Program-made: the position numbers and the translations under genes
Part shown: positions 39,824 through 50,156 of the stretch, piece after piece
Numbering within the stretch: position 1 is the first letter of the stretch
Layout: each line of letters starts with the position of its first letter
The notes under the pieces: generated by a model
Seen by the model: the letters and a program-made list of their open reading frames with translations, nothing else
The model's database searches: none
What the model was told of the DNA's origin: nothing
Assembly: GCA_937934645.1 (NCBI GenBank)
Contig: CALGYZ010000023.1
Span: 1 to 64,000, forward strand
DNA: 64,000 bases
Direction: 5' to 3'
Source: an uncultured Bacillaceae bacterium
GTDB taxonomy: Bacteria; Bacillota; Bacilli; Bacillales; Caldibacillaceae

Positions 39824-41611
39824 TCACTTTCCGGTCTCCTGTAATGTTTGGACAATTGCCTCCGCTACTTTTGCAGGAATTCCGATTTTTACAAAATCCT
39901 CCTGTTTTGCCTCCTTCATTTTTTTGACAGAACCGAAATGCCTGATCAGCAGCCTTTTTCTTTTTTCACCGACACCAGGAATTTGATCAAGAACAGATTG
40001 GAACATCGATTTCCCGCGCACCTGGCGGTGAAACGTTATAGCAAAACGGTGGACTTCGTCTTGAATCCGCTGGAGAAGATAAAACTCCGGGCTGCGGCGT
40101 TCTAACGGAACGGTTTCCGGCGGATCCCCATATAACAAATTGGCTGTCCGGTGTTTTTCATCCTTAACAAGACCCGCAACAGGAATATCCAGATTCAATT
40201 CGTTCTGCAAAATATCTTTTGCCGCTTCAATCTGCCCTTTGCCGCCGTCAACAATGATGAGGTCCGGCAATGGGGATCCTTCTTTTAACACCCGGGTATA
40301 TCTGCGCCTGATCACTTCCCGCATGGATTCATAATCATCCGGTCCTTCCACCGTTTTAATTTTGTATTTCCGGTACTCTTTTTTATCCGGACGGCCGTTT
40401 GTAAAAACAACCATGGCAGAAACCGGACTTGTGCCTTGAATATTGGAGTTGTCAAATGCTTCAATCCGGTACGGTGTGTAGATTCCCATGATTTTCCCCA
40501 GCTTTTCGACTGCTTTAATCGTCCGTTCCTCATCCCGTTCAAGAAGAGTAAACTTCTCCTTCAATGCAATGGAAGCATTTTTCTTTGCCAAATCCACCAA
40601 CTCTTTTTTCTGTCCGCGCATGGGCTGGACAATTTTTACGTTCAGCAATTCTTTCAACAGATCCCCGTCCAGCTCCCTGGGGATCAAAATTTCCTTTGGT
40701 TTAAAGTTATTTGGCTCTTCATAGAACTGGCCGATAAATGAAAGCATTTCCTCTTCCGGTTCATCGTAATACGGCACAATGGATACGTCCCGTTCAATCA
40801 TTTTTCCCTGGCGGATGAAAAAAACCTGGACACATAACCATCCTTTATCATAAGCATACCCGAACACATCCCGGTCGACAAAATCCTGCATAATCATTTT
40901 TTGCTTTTCCATCGTCGTCTCAATGGCGCTGATTTTATCCCGGTATTCTTTTGCACGTTCAAAATCAAGGGCTTCCGCTGCTTTTTCCATTCTTTTGACT
41001 AATTCCTTTTTTACTTCCTTATATCCGCCGTTCAAAAACTTTGTAATTTCCTCGGTCATTTTTTTATATGTGCTTTCCTCAATTTTTTGGACGCAAGGGG
41101 CGAGGCATTGGCCGATATGGTAGTAAAGACAGACACGGTCCGGAAGGGTGGAACATTTGCGGAGCGGGTACAAACGATCCAGTAATTTTTTTGTTTCCTT
41201 TGCGGCTTGAACGTTCGGATACGGGCCAAAATATTTTCCTTTATCTTTTTTAACTCTCCGGGTAATAATCAAACGCGGATGTCGTTCCGCGGTTAATTTT
41301 ATGAAGGGGTAGCTTTTGTCGTCCTTTAACAACACATTATATTTCGGAGTATGTTTTTTAATTAAATTCATTTCCAATATGAGTGCTTCTAAATCGGATG
41401 ATGTAACGATGTACTCAAAATCTTCAATTTCATTTACAAGTGCTTGTGTTTTTCCGTCATGGGTACCGGTAAAATAAGACCGCACCCGGTTTTTTAATAT
41501 TTTTGCTTTTCCTACATAAATAATTGTGCCTTGACGGTCCTTCATTAAATAACATCCGGGCTGTTCCGGCAACACTGCCAGCTTTTCCTGTATCCTTTGT
41601 TTTTTGTCCAA
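39824..41611 (-). CDS. uvrC: UvrABC excinuclease subunit C
   Basis: A 595-residue nuclease that makes both incisions in nucleotide excision repair. It has an N-terminal GIY-YIG domain ([19 protein letters not shown] at about 19-37), a UVR motif near 200, an RNase H-like endonuclease domain and C-terminal helix-hairpin-helix motifs ([17 protein letters not shown]). The start is taken as TTG 41611 with GGTGA 7 nt upstream; its N-terminus then matches B. subtilis UvrC. Confidence 0.96.
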   Translation of the reverse strand: MDKKQRIQEKLAVLPEQPGCYLMKDRQGTIIYVGKAKILKNRVRSYFTGTHDGKTQALVNEIEDFEYIVTSSDLEALILEMNLIKKHTPKYNVLLKDDKSYPFIKLTAERHPRLIITRRVKKDKGKYFGPYPNVQAAKETKKLLDRLYPLRKCSTLPDRVCLYYHIGQCLAPCVQKIEESTYKKMTEEITKFLNGGYKEVKKELVKRMEKAAEALDFERAKEYRDKISAIETTMEKQKMIMQDFVDRDVFGYAYDKGWLCVQVFFIRQGKMIERDVSIVPYYDEPEEEMLSFIGQFYEEPNNFKPKEILIPRELDGDLLKELLNVKIVQPMRGQKKELVDLAKKNASIALKEKFTLLERDEERTIKAVEKLGKIMGIYTPYRIEAFDNSNIQGTSPVSAMVVFTNGRPDKKEYRKYKIKTVEGPDDYESMREVIRRRYTRVLKEGSPLPDLIIVDGGKGQIEAAKDILQNELNLDIPVAGLVKDEKHRTANLLYGDPPETVPLERRSPEFYLLQRIQDEVHRFAITFHRQVRGKSMFQSVLDQIPGVGEKRKRLLIRHFGSVKKMKEAKQEDFVKIGIPAKVAEAIVQTLQETGK

Positions 41612-41637
41612 TTGTTCATCACCAACTTTTCTATCAA

Positions 41638-41671
41638 AAAAACAGCCCAATAATTGGACTGTTTTTTTGCT
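41638..41671 (-). terminator. trxA terminator
   Basis: AACAG and CTGTT enclose CCAAT/ATTGG around a 1-nt centre; T7 follows on the minus strand. It lies between trxA and uvrC. Confidence 0.75.
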
Positions 41672-41705
41672 GATTATTTCAGGATTTAATTTTATTATAA
41701 AAGAA

Positions 41706-42020
41706 TTATAAATGATTGTTAATAACTTCTACTAAAGCTTCTTTTGGACGGTACCCGACAACTTTGTCAACAATTTCCCCGTCTTTAAACAAAATTAAAG
41801 TTGGAATGCTCATCACACCGTATTTTGCGGCAGTTTCCTGGTTTTCATCAACATCCAGTTTTACAATTTTCACTTTATCGCCCATTTCAGCATCAAGTTC
41901 TTCGAGCACCGGAGCGATCATTCTGCACGGACCGCACCATGTAGCCCAAAAGTCCGCAAGCACCAGGCCCTGGCTGATTTCCTGGCTGAATGTTTCATCA
42001 GTAGCATTTACAATTGCCAT
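41706..42020 (-). CDS. trxA: Thioredoxin
   Basis: A 104-residue thioredoxin with the active site WCGPC at residues 28-32 and cis-Pro in SIPT near 73. It is the general cytosolic disulfide reductant. The start at 42020 has GGGAGGG 6 nt upstream; the frame runs back to 42035. Monocistronic between terminators. Confidence 0.98.
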   Translation of the reverse strand: MAIVNATDETFSQEISQGLVLADFWATWCGPCRMIAPVLEELDAEMGDKVKIVKLDVDENQETAAKYGVMSIPTLILFKDGEIVDKVVGYRPKEALVEVINNHL

Positions 42021-42090
42021 TTTTGACCCTCCCAAAAATTTTCTTTGTCATCTACATTGTGCAATACAAGTAATTTTTCTCAAGACCATT

Positions 42091-42115
42091 TTACCCTAAA
42101 GCGGTTAAAATAACC
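42091..42115 (-). promoter_or_regulatory. Possible sigma-B promoter of trxA
   Basis: GGTTAT (42115-42110), 13 nt, GGGTAA (42096-42091) resembles the sigma-B pattern GTTTAA-N13/15-GGGTAT. B. subtilis trxA has a sigma-B promoter. The same bases form a GGTTA-AAA-TAACC palindrome. Confidence 0.35.
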
Positions 42116-42225
42116 ACTAATTGAAACTGGCCGCTCATATCCCCCTCCTGCAAAATCATGATAAATGAACGGAAGCTCAAACTAGTCTTGTGCATTAGGC
42201 ATTTATACCAATCTATTCCGGAGGC

Positions 42226-42289
42226 AGAAAAAAGCCGTCCAACATAAGGATTCCGGAAAATTCCTATATCCTTCCATTGAACGGCATTA
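42226..42289 (-). terminator. etfA terminator
   Basis: GCCGTTCAA pairs with TTGGACGGC around an inner AAGGAT/ATCCTT stem; T6 follows on the minus strand. Confidence 0.7.
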
Positions 42290-42305
42290 CCCGAAGAATT
42301 CGGGT

Positions 42306-43283
42306 TCAAACGTTAATTTTTAATTTTTTAATTTCTTCGGTAAGAAGAGGAACAACATCGAATAAGTCACCGACAATTCCATAATCCGCTATGTTGAAAA
42401 TATTTGCATCGGGATCTTTATTAATCGCAACAATGACTTTTGAGTTTGACATACCGGCTAAATGCTGTATGGCCCCGGAAATTCCACAGGCAATATAAAG
42501 GTCCGGTGTAACAACTTTTCCGGTTTGTCCAATTTGCAAAGAATAGTCACAATATCCGGCGTCACATGCCCCACGGGATGCACCGACTGCACCGCCCAAA
42601 GCATCGGCCAGCTCTTGCAGGATTTTAAAGCCTTCGGCGCTCTTGACTCCTCTTCCTCCTGCTACAACTACTTTAGCCTCCGATAAATCGATCCCTTCAC
42701 TTGTTTTGCGGACAATTTTCTTGATAACCGTGCGCAAGTCTTTAATATCAACATCCAACTTTTCCACATTGCCAGTACGGAATTCATCTTTTTCCGGAGC
42801 AGAAATATTGTTCGGACGGATCGTGGCAAAGATAATACCGTCTGTAATGATTTTCTTTTCAAATGCTTTTCCGGAGTAAATGGGACGGGTAAAGACAATA
42901 TTCCTCCCGGTAATTTCCACATCAACGGCATCCGAAATTAATCCAGATCCGAGTTTGCTTGCAATTTTCGGCGCCAGATCTTTCCCCAGGGAAGTATGTC
43001 CGATGATGATCGCATCCGGATTTTCTTTTTCAATTACCGCGAGAAAAGCTTGTGAAAAGCCGTCTGTCGTGTAGTTTTTCAAGTTCTCATGTTCAACGGT
43101 GACAACCCGGTCCGCTCCATAATGAATGAATTCACCGGCGAGATGTTTGACTGAGTTCCCCAATAATACACCCGTTACTTCTCCGCCCTCGGAAACAGTT
43201 TTTGCCGCAGCCACTGCTTCAAAGGATATGTGGCGGAACTTTCCGTCCTTCAACTCTCCCAAAACTAGTACTTTTCGCGCCAT
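42306..43283 (-). CDS. etfA: Electron transfer flavoprotein alpha subunit
   Basis: A 325-residue FAD-binding subunit. The C-terminal signature GQTGKVVTPDLYIACGISGAIQH (split as GQTGKVV and CGISGAIQH) is at about 250-275. With EtfB it accepts electrons from acyl-CoA dehydrogenases. It follows etfB by 27 nt and ends the fadR-fadB-etfB-etfA unit. Confidence 0.97.
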   Translation of the reverse strand: MARKVLVLGELKDGKFRHISFEAVAAAKTVSEGGEVTGVLLGNSVKHLAGEFIHYGADRVVTVEHENLKNYTTDGFSQAFLAVIEKENPDAIIIGHTSLGKDLAPKIASKLGSGLISDAVDVEITGRNIVFTRPIYSGKAFEKKIITDGIIFATIRPNNISAPEKDEFRTGNVEKLDVDIKDLRTVIKKIVRKTSEGIDLSEAKVVVAGGRGVKSAEGFKILQELADALGGAVGASRGACDAGYCDYSLQIGQTGKVVTPDLYIACGISGAIQHLAGMSNSKVIVAINKDPDANIFNIADYGIVGDLFDVVPLLTEEIKKLKINV

Positions 43284-43310
43284 CCTAACACCCTCCTTAT
43301 ATTTATGTAA

Positions 43311-44084
43311 TCAGATCACTTTCGCTTCTTTTTGCAACAGGGAAACGAGTTCAGATACTTGTTTCTCGATCTCTCCTTCCAAAATTTTTCCGGCTTCTTT
43401 TTCCGGAGGCAAAAATCTGTCTATTGTTTTTGTTTTCGGTTGCACGTCGTCTTCATCCAGCCCCAAATCATCCAACTCCAGCACTTCAAGCGGCTTCTTT
43501 TTTGCTTTCATAATTCCCGGAAGAGACGGATAACGCGGTTCGTTTAATCCCTGTTGGGCTGTCACCAATAACGGCAGCGTGGTTTCTATTTTTTCTTCAT
43601 CCCCTTCCACATCCCGTACAATGTTCACTTTCTTTCCGTCAATTTCAATGTCCGTAATTGTCGTTACACAGGGGATGTTCAATAAATCGGCCACCCGGGG
43701 TCCCACCTGTCCGGAAGCATGATCAATCGCCACATTTCCTGCTAATATCAATTCGGCATCTTTGTCTTTTAAATATTCCGCTAAAATTACTGAAGTTGTA
43801 TATTGATCTGTTTCTTCCAAATCGTCTTCCACATTAATTAAAACCGCTTTGTCCGCCCCCATTGCCAATGCTGTACGAAGCTGTTTTTCAGCTTCTTCAT
43901 TCCCAACAGTAACAACCGTTACTTCCCCGCCGTGTTTTTCACGCAATTGTATTGCTTCTTCCACCGCGTACTCATCGTACGGGTTAATGATAAATTCAGC
44001 ATCTTCTTCATTTATCTTGCCATTTTCAATGGTGATTTTTTCCTCTGTATCCAGCGTCCGTTTTAACAAAACATAAATATTCAT
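43311..44084 (-). CDS. etfB: Electron transfer flavoprotein beta subunit
   Basis: A 257-residue AMP-binding subunit. The signature VDHASGQVGPRVADLL is at about 120-135. The second of two tandem ATGs is preferred because GGGAGGG is then 6 nt upstream. It forms a heterodimer with EtfA and serves beta-oxidation; the operon context with fadB and fadR agrees. Confidence 0.96.
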   Translation of the reverse strand: MNIYVLLKRTLDTEEKITIENGKINEEDAEFIINPYDEYAVEEAIQLREKHGGEVTVVTVGNEEAEKQLRTALAMGADKAVLINVEDDLEETDQYTTSVILAEYLKDKDAELILAGNVAIDHASGQVGPRVADLLNIPCVTTITDIEIDGKKVNIVRDVEGDEEKIETTLPLLVTAQQGLNEPRYPSLPGIMKAKKKPLEVLELDDLGLDEDDVQPKTKTIDRFLPPEKEAGKILEGEIEKQVSELVSLLQKEAKVI

Positions 44085-44166
44085 CATCTTCCCTCCCTTA
44101 ATTAATCAGAAACTATTTATTTCCTATACAGATGTATATTTAAAATGTTCAGAATTTTTTTAATGA

Positions 44167-44928
44167 TTATTTTCCTTTAAACACCGGCTTTCTTTTCTCT
44201 AAAAATGCTTGTCTGCCTTCCTTCGCATCCTCTGTCACAAAAAGTTCACCGAAATAGTCAGCTTCCTTTTCCAGTGCGTATTTTCCATGATCAAATACTA
44301 AGTCAAGGACCACTCTCACAGATAAGGGGCTTTTGTTTTCCAGCTTTTTTGCCAATTGCATCGCTTCTTTCAAAACATTCGAATCCGGTACGGCTTTCAG
44401 CGCCAGACCGTATTCAACCGCTTCTGTTCCTGAAACCGGTTCGCCTGTGAGCATCATTTCTAGCGCTTTTTCCCTTCCGGTATACCGGGGCAGTCGTTGT
44501 GTACCGCCGAACCCGGGTACGATTCCAAGTTGAAGTTCCGGCAGACCGAGTTTTGCCGCCTCACCGACAATGCGGATGTGGCAGCTCATTGCCAGTTCCA
44601 ACCCCCCGCCCAAAGCGGCCCCGTGAATTGCTGCAATGACCGGTTTGGAAAATCGTTCAATTTTTTCAAAAACATTTTGTCCCTGTCTGGATAAATCCCG
44701 GGCCCGCTCTTTCGAAGGAATGCCAGTGAATTCTTTTATATCGGCGCCGGCGGAAAAAAATCTTCCTTCCCCGTGAAGAACTACTGCCCGAGTCTTTTGA
44801 TCGTTTTCCAGTTCAGTGAAAATAGTGTCCAATTCCCGGATAACTTCCGTTGACAAAGCGTTGGCTGGCGGCCGGTTCAGCGAAACCACCGCTGTAAACC
44901 CTTCTTTTCTTATTTTTACAAACTCCAT
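44167..44928 (-). CDS. fadB: Enoyl-CoA hydratase/isomerase family protein
   Basis: A 253-residue crotonase-fold enzyme of beta-oxidation, equivalent to B. subtilis FadB (YsiB). The oxyanion-hole blocks FFSAGADIKEF and IHGAALGGGLELA are present, and the second catalytic acid is in LGLPELQLGIVPGFGGTQ. The start at 44928 has GGGAG 8 nt upstream; the frame begins at an unsupported TTG 44943. Confidence 0.93.
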   Translation of the reverse strand: MEFVKIRKEGFTAVVSLNRPPANALSTEVIRELDTIFTELENDQKTRAVVLHGEGRFFSAGADIKEFTGIPSKERARDLSRQGQNVFEKIERFSKPVIAAIHGAALGGGLELAMSCHIRIVGEAAKLGLPELQLGIVPGFGGTQRLPRYTGREKALEMMLTGEPVSGTEAVEYGLALKAVPDSNVLKEAMQLAKKLENKSPLSVRVVLDLVFDHGKYALEKEADYFGELFVTEDAKEGRQAFLEKRKPVFKGK

Positions 44929-45014
44929 CCCTTTCACTCCCAACCAGTCATTCTATTAAATGATTATATAAATAAAACCCAAAATAATCAATAATATTAA
45001 AAAATATCAGAAAA

Positions 45015-45620
45015 TTATTTATGTTCCTGTTTTCTGTTTCTTCTTCCGCAACCGTTCATTAGTAATCGATGAACATCCGGTACCAACGAAACCAAATCAT
45101 ATTTTTGTTCGTTCATAACCCATGTCGTCACCGTTTCATCAATTGTGCCGAAAATCATTTGCCTTGCCAGCCGGACATCCAGTTGTTCATCAAACTCTTT
45201 GTTTTTAATTCCTTCTTCCAAAATTTGATCAATCAGCTGTAAATAGTCTTTTAAAATGCGGTTAATTTGCTGGCGCAACTCTTTATTCGTTTGCCGCAGT
45301 TCCAGCTGGGTTACAACGGCCAGATGCCGGTCTTCCGCAAGTTTTTTAAAATGATTTTCAATAAGCAGCAGTAATTTTTCCGACGCCGAACTTTTTTTAT
45401 TCATTCCTTCTGCAAGATCGTGGATAAATGTCCCCATTTTTTCACGGAAAAGGGAAATCAAAATATCTTCTTTATTCTGGAAATAAAGATAAATCGTTCC
45501 GTCGGCAACTCCGGCTTCTCTGGCAATTTTGGAAACCTGGGATTTGTGATATCCGTTTTCTGCAATGGTAATCACAGCTGCATCGATAATCTTTTTGTAT
45601 TTTGGCTTGTTGCTTTTCAA
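45015..45620 (-). CDS. fadR: TetR-family fatty-acid degradation regulator FadR
   Basis: A 201-residue regulator. The N-terminal helix-turn-helix covers about 20-45 (KSQVSKIAREAGVADGTIYLYF) and the C-terminal acyl-CoA-binding domain has RQMIFGTIDETVTTWVMN, near-identical to B. subtilis FadR. The start is TTG 45620, 5 nt after AGGTGAAGC; its N-terminus then aligns with B. subtilis MKQKRPKY. By family knowledge it represses fad genes and is released by long-chain acyl-CoA. A full operator lies in its own promoter. Confidence 0.95.
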   Translation of the reverse strand: MKSNKPKYKKIIDAAVITIAENGYHKSQVSKIAREAGVADGTIYLYFQNKEDILISLFREKMGTFIHDLAEGMNKKSSASEKLLLLIENHFKKLAEDRHLAVVTQLELRQTNKELRQQINRILKDYLQLIDQILEEGIKNKEFDEQLDVRLARQMIFGTIDETVTTWVMNEQKYDLVSLVPDVHRLLMNGCGRRNRKQEHK

Positions 45621-45660
45621 TGGCTTCACCTGCAAATTATTATATGTTTTTATTCATCAA

Positions 45661-45678
45661 TGAATGAATGCTCATTCA
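45661..45678. promoter_or_regulatory. FadR operator
   Basis: TGAATGAATGCTCATTCA is a near-perfect palindrome that fits the FadR box TGAATGAMTANTCATTCA closely. It lies just downstream of the minus-10 of fadR, where bound repressor would block transcription. Confidence 0.92.
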
Positions 45679-45685
45679 TAATTTG

Positions 45686-45713
45686 ATCGTAAAATTTTCC
45701 GGTCTTTTGTCAA
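45686..45713 (-). promoter_or_regulatory. Promoter of fadR-fadB-etfB-etfA
   Basis: TTGACA (45713-45708) and TACGAT (45691-45686) are 16 nt apart. The predicted start site falls at the edge of the FadR operator. Confidence 0.65.
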
Positions 45714-45765
45714 TCCGGGTTGTCCATTTTACCGGTAAAAAACAACGGAATATGATACTTGGAAC

Positions 45766-47466
45766 TTAATCTTTCTTCTCTTGCCTTTCTTTGATTTTTT
45801 TCAACTCTTCTTCCATTAAACGGCGGCGTAATATTTTACCGACCGTGGTTTTCGGCAGTTCATCCCGGAACTCATACAACCTTGGTACTTTATACGCAGC
45901 TAAATTCTTTCTTAAATGACGGTCCAACTCTTCTTCCGTAACAGTCCAGCCTTCTTTTAAGACAACATAGGCTTTCACTGTCTCACCGCGGTATGGATCT
46001 GGAATGCCGGCTGCAGCCGCTTCCTTTACTGCAGGATGTTCATAAAGCACTTCCTCGATTTCCCGCGGGTAAATATTATATCCGCCCGCAATAATCATAT
46101 CTTTTTTCCGGTCCACGATATAAAAATATCCTTCTTCATCCATATATCCGAGATCACCGGTATACAACCATCCGTCCCGTAATGTTTTTTCCGTTTCTTC
46201 CTGACGGTTCCAGTATCCTTTCATTACCTGCGGTCCTTTGACCACAAGTTCCCCGATTTCTCCGGGCGGCAGTGGTTCGTCCGTATCCAACGATCGGATT
46301 TCTGCAAGGGTGTCCGGCCACGGGATCCCAATCGATCCTCTTACCTGCTTTCCGTCCCAGATCAGGTTGGCATGGGTAACCGGGGAAGATTCGGTCAGAC
46401 CATAGCCTTCAACCAGCTTCCCTCCTGTAACGGATTCAAATTTCTCTTGCACTTCTACGGGCAAAGGAGCGGAACCGCTGATACAGCATTTAATGGAGGA
46501 TAAATCATATTTGAACAAATCCGGATGGTTTAACAGACCTATATACATGGTCGGCGCACCGGGAAATAATGTCGGTCTTTGATTCTGAATGGTTTTCAAT
46601 AAAATGCCGGGTTCGGGTTTCGGGATCAGGATTGCCTTTTGGCTCTGCATAATGGATAAGATCATAACCGTTGTCAAGCCGTAAACATGGAACAGCGGCA
46701 ATGCGCCGAGAATAATTTCATTCCCTTCTTCACACCTGTACATCCAGGCTTCACACATTTTCGTATTGGCAATCAGATTGGTATGGGTTAACATGACCCC
46801 CTTCGGCAAACCTGTCGTTCCCCCGGTATATTGCAAGACAGCCGTGCTTTCAGGTTCACCGTCAGCCGCTTTTGTACGAAAGGGAACTGTATTTTTCATA
46901 ATTTCTCGGAACAAATGGTTATTTCCTTCATGTTTCACTTTTACGGAATACCCGTATTGTTTTTTTTGCATAAACGGATATATGATATTTTTCGGGAATG
47001 GCAAGTAGTCTTTGATTTCCGTAATGATGACATGTTCCAGATCAGTTTCATTCAGTATTTTTGTAATCCGGGGATACAAGATATCAAGGACGACAATGGC
47101 TTTCGCCCCTGAATCCTTCATTTGGAAGACAAGTTCTCTTTCCGTGTACATCGGATTCACCATGACCACAATGCCGCCGGCAAAAAGAATCCCGAAAAAG
47201 CTGATGAATGTTTGAGGTGTATTCGGAAGCATGACCGCCACCCGGTCCCCCTGTTTAATTCCGAGTTGTTTCAAATACCCGGCAAGCTTTAAAGAAGATT
47301 CATATAATTCTTTGTATCTCAGCTCCTTTCCCATAAAATGAAGAGATGTTTTATCCGGATATTTTTCAGACGTCTTTTGCAAAATTTCCTGAAGCAAACC
47401 GGATTCATAGGACAATGTATGCGGGATTTCCTTCGGGTAATGTTTTAACCACGGTTTATGATCCAT
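45766..47466 (-). CDS. lcfA: Long-chain fatty-acid-CoA ligase
   Basis: A 566-residue adenylate-forming ligase that activates fatty acids with ATP and CoA. The P-loop-like motif YTGGTTGLPKG is near residue 213, the GYGLTE motif near 355, and the YTGDLGYMDEEGY and KTTVGKILRR blocks sit in the C-terminal lid. The start at ATG 47466 is chosen because GGGGAGGGAG lies just upstream; the frame extends to a TTG at 47484. It is upstream of fadR as in B. subtilis, but no FadR box precedes it; a 24-nt imperfect dyad with AATAAT/ATTATT ends lies at about 47490-47513. Confidence 0.94.
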   Translation of the reverse strand: MDHKPWLKHYPKEIPHTLSYESGLLQEILQKTSEKYPDKTSLHFMGKELRYKELYESSLKLAGYLKQLGIKQGDRVAVMLPNTPQTFISFFGILFAGGIVVMVNPMYTERELVFQMKDSGAKAIVVLDILYPRITKILNETDLEHVIITEIKDYLPFPKNIIYPFMQKKQYGYSVKVKHEGNNHLFREIMKNTVPFRTKAADGEPESTAVLQYTGGTTGLPKGVMLTHTNLIANTKMCEAWMYRCEEGNEIILGALPLFHVYGLTTVMILSIMQSQKAILIPKPEPGILLKTIQNQRPTLFPGAPTMYIGLLNHPDLFKYDLSSIKCCISGSAPLPVEVQEKFESVTGGKLVEGYGLTESSPVTHANLIWDGKQVRGSIGIPWPDTLAEIRSLDTDEPLPPGEIGELVVKGPQVMKGYWNRQEETEKTLRDGWLYTGDLGYMDEEGYFYIVDRKKDMIIAGGYNIYPREIEEVLYEHPAVKEAAAAGIPDPYRGETVKAYVVLKEGWTVTEEELDRHLRKNLAAYKVPRLYEFRDELPKTTVGKILRRRLMEEELKKIKERQEKKD

Positions 47467-47563
47467 AAACTCCCTCCCCCGCAATTAAAAATAATCTGAA
47501 TTTCCAAATTATTCTTTCTCAATATCTTACTAAAAACCTGATAACAGTTACAAGGAAATTTCA

Positions 47564-47602
47564 GTAAAAAAGACTCCCCCGGAGTTGATCAGGGAGTCTT
47601 TT
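47564..47602 (-). terminator. Terminator after mutS2 and the 25-codon ORF
   Basis: AAGACTCCC pairs with GGGAGTCTT (47569-47578, 47592-47600) and T6 follows on the minus strand. It separates the zapA-to-mutS2 unit from lcfA. Confidence 0.85.
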
Positions 47603-47678
47603 AAATAAGAAAATATAGTATACCGGCCACGAGAAAAAGCAGACAACAAATGAGAAGAATTTTTCCCAATTGTTCCAA
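47601..47678 (-). CDS. 25-residue single-helix membrane peptide
   Basis: A TTG start at 47678 sits 6 nt after AAGGGGAG (47692-47685). The peptide reads MEQLGKILL, then ICCLLFLVAGILYFLI, and stops at 47601: a short charged head and one transmembrane helix. It lies between mutS2 and its terminator, where B. subtilis has a different membrane gene (yshE). The start resembles the opening of small DUF2905-type proteins (LGKLLI-like), which are longer. The good ribosome site and spacing argue that it is translated; no homologue was checked. Confidence 0.5.
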   Translation of the reverse strand: MEQLGKILLICCLLFLVAGILYFLI

Positions 47679-47764
47679 GTGCTTCTCCCCTTATTGAAAG
47701 TTTATGCGGGTATATGAAAATGTTGCTGATTTTCTAATTTTTCTATCAAGGATCAAACCCGGTA

Positions 47765-50116
47765 TTATTTTAATTCCACTACAGTAACACCGGTTCCTCC
47801 TTCATTGGCATCTGCATACCGGTATGATTTCACTTGCGGGTGTTTTTTTAAGTAATTTTGCACTCCGGTACGCAGGGCCCCGGTACCTTTTCCATGGATA
47901 ATCGATACCCGCTGATAACCGGCAAGAAGAGCGTCGTCAATGTATTTTTCCACTTTCATCATGGCATCTTCGTAACGCTCACCGCGTATATCCAGTTCCA
48001 AACCGACATGATATTCTTTCCCTTTAACGGTAACGAGCGGTTTTGTTTCGACTTTTGGCTTACTGCCTGTAGGCTCCATATCTTCTTCTTTTACATCCAT
48101 TTTTAAAATGCCGATTTGGACCCGCCACCCATCTTCACTGACTTTTTCAATTAAATCCCCTTTTTGATTCAAGCTCAAGACTTTCACTTCGTCTCCCGGA
48201 CGGAACGTATAGGTTTTCTTTGCCTGTTTGGCTGCAGGTTTCTTTTTCGCTTCGGGAACGGCTTCCTCGAGGCGCTTCTTGGCGCCGATCAGCTCGTGTT
48301 CTTTAATTTCAACTGATTTTTCCAGTTGCATTTTCCGCAAGTTTTTAATGATTTCTTCGGCTTCATGTTCCGCTTTTTTCACGATGTTTTGTGCTTCCTG
48401 CCTGGCCCGTTCATAAAGCTTGTCCTTCATTTCATAATACTCTGCCATCGCCCGTTGCAGGTCCTGGTATGTTTTTTCCGCCAGTTTCAAATATTCCCTC
48501 GTCTCTTTTTCTTCTTCTTCAATGAGGCGTGTCCGTTCTTCCAGGGATGCGAGCATGTTATCCACTTTGCTCGATTCACCATGAATCTGTTTTTTCGCCC
48601 GTTTGATTATATGTGCAGCTAAGCCGAGACGTTTGGAAATTTCAAAGGCGTTGCTTCTCCCGGGCACGCCAATTAAAAGACGATATGTCGGACGCAATGT
48701 TTCCACATCAAATTCAACGCTCGCATTAATGACGCCTTCCCGGTTATAACCATAGGCCTTCAATTCGGGGTAATGGGTTGTGGCAATCACTCTTGCCCCG
48801 CGGTTATGCACTTCATCCAAAATGGACATCGCAAGGGCGGCCCCTTCCTGGGGATCCGTTCCCGCACCAAGCTCGTCAAAAAGGACGAGACTGTTTTCGT
48901 CTACATGCTCTAAAATACCGACGATATTAACCATATGGGAAGAAAAAGTACTTAAGCTTTGTTCAATGGATTGCTCATCGCCGATATCGGCGAAAACCGA
49001 TTGAAATACCGCCACTTCCGAACCGTCCCGGGCAGGAATGGGCAATCCCGCCTGGGCCATTAATATAATCAATCCGACCGTTTTTAACGTTACGGTTTTT
49101 CCGCCTGTATTCGGTCCGGTAATCACCATTGTCGTAAAATCCGTACCTAATTCGATATCATTGGCAACAACCTCATCTTCCGGGATAAAGGGATGTCTGG
49201 CTTTGAACAGACGGATCAATCCTTTATTATTCACTTCGGGTTTTGTTCCTTTGATCGCTTGTCCGTACTTTGCCTTCGCAAACATAAAATCAATTTTCTG
49301 CAAAATTTCTGTCATTTCCCGCAACTCCGGACAGTAAACCCCCGTATCCTTGGACAGTACGGTTAAAATCCGCTCAATTTCAATCTGTTCCTTGATTTTC
49401 GCATGATGCAGCTCATTATTTAATTGTACAACCGGCTCCGGTTCGATAAATAATGTCTGTCCGGACGAAGATTCATCATGAATAATTCCGCCGAAATGCC
49501 CCCGGTATTCTTGTTTTACCGGAAGGACAAACCGGTCGTTACGAATCGTAATAATTGCATCAGACAACATTTTTTGGACACCGGCAGAACGGATCATGCT
49601 CTCCAGCTTTTCCCTGATTTTTGCTTCAAACGTACGGATCCGGCTCCGGAGTGAGCGCAGTTCTTCACTGGCACTGTCCAGAACTTCCCCGTGTTCATTG
49701 ATCGCACGGTTAATTTTCCGTTCCAATTCAACCGGCGGGTTTAATCTTTCATAAAGCTCACGTAAAATTGGTAATTCTTCCTCTTCCGTTATATTTCCGA
49801 GGAATTTTTTCAAATGCCTTCCGGCGCGGATTGTGCTCGATATTTCGACAAACTCATTCATTTGCAAGATGCCGCCGATTTCCGCCCGTGTAATTGATGG
49901 AGATATATTAAAAATCCCGTCCAACGGAACATGTCCTTTGAGTCTGAGCACTTTTCCGGCTTCATCCGTTTCCGCCAGCCTTTTGACAACTTCGGAAAAA
50001 TCCACAGAAGGTGTTAATTTTTCGATCATTTCTTTTCCTAAAGCGGATGAAGCAAAATTCATCAGTTGTTTCCGGATTTTATGGAATTCCAGGGTTTCAA
50101 ATACTTTGTCGTTCAC
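47765..50116 (-). CDS. mutS2: Endonuclease/ribosome-rescue ATPase MutS2
   Basis: A 783-residue MutS family protein without the mismatch-recognition domain. Walker A GPNTGGKT is near 332-339, Walker [13 protein letters not shown] near 407, a long coiled coil covers about 515-630, a KOW-like segment is near 650, and a C-terminal Smr domain has [11 protein letters not shown] and [10 protein letters not shown]. By family knowledge it acts on recombination intermediates and on collided ribosomes. The start is GTG 50116 with AAAGGAG 10 nt upstream; the frame runs to 50191 inside polX. The site can be sequestered in a small hairpin. Confidence 0.95.
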   Translation of the reverse strand: MNDKVFETLEFHKIRKQLMNFASSALGKEMIEKLTPSVDFSEVVKRLAETDEAGKVLRLKGHVPLDGIFNISPSITRAEIGGILQMNEFVEISSTIRAGRHLKKFLGNITEEEELPILRELYERLNPPVELERKINRAINEHGEVLDSASEELRSLRSRIRTFEAKIREKLESMIRSAGVQKMLSDAIITIRNDRFVLPVKQEYRGHFGGIIHDESSSGQTLFIEPEPVVQLNNELHHAKIKEQIEIERILTVLSKDTGVYCPELREMTEILQKIDFMFAKAKYGQAIKGTKPEVNNKGLIRLFKARHPFIPEDEVVANDIELGTDFTTMVITGPNTGGKTVTLKTVGLIILMAQAGLPIPARDGSEVAVFQSVFADIGDEQSIEQSLSTFSSHMVNIVGILEHVDENSLVLFDELGAGTDPQEGAALAMSILDEVHNRGARVIATTHYPELKAYGYNREGVINASVEFDVETLRPTYRLLIGVPGRSNAFEISKRLGLAAHIIKRAKKQIHGESSKVDNMLASLEERTRLIEEEEKETREYLKLAEKTYQDLQRAMAEYYEMKDKLYERARQEAQNIVKKAEHEAEEIIKNLRKMQLEKSVEIKEHELIGAKKRLEEAVPEAKKKPAAKQAKKTYTFRPGDEVKVLSLNQKGDLIEKVSEDGWRVQIGILKMDVKEEDMEPTGSKPKVETKPLVTVKGKEYHVGLELDIRGERYEDAMMKVEKYIDDALLAGYQRVSIIHGKGTGALRTGVQNYLKKHPQVKSYRYADANEGGTGVTVVELK

Positions 50117-50156
50117 GGAGGAAAGTCTCCTTTCATTCTTTATTCCGTGGCAATCA

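Noticed and set aside
42091..42309. 72-codon minus-strand ORF between etfA and trxA
   Set aside because: It runs through the etfA terminator and the trxA promoter region and resembles no protein.
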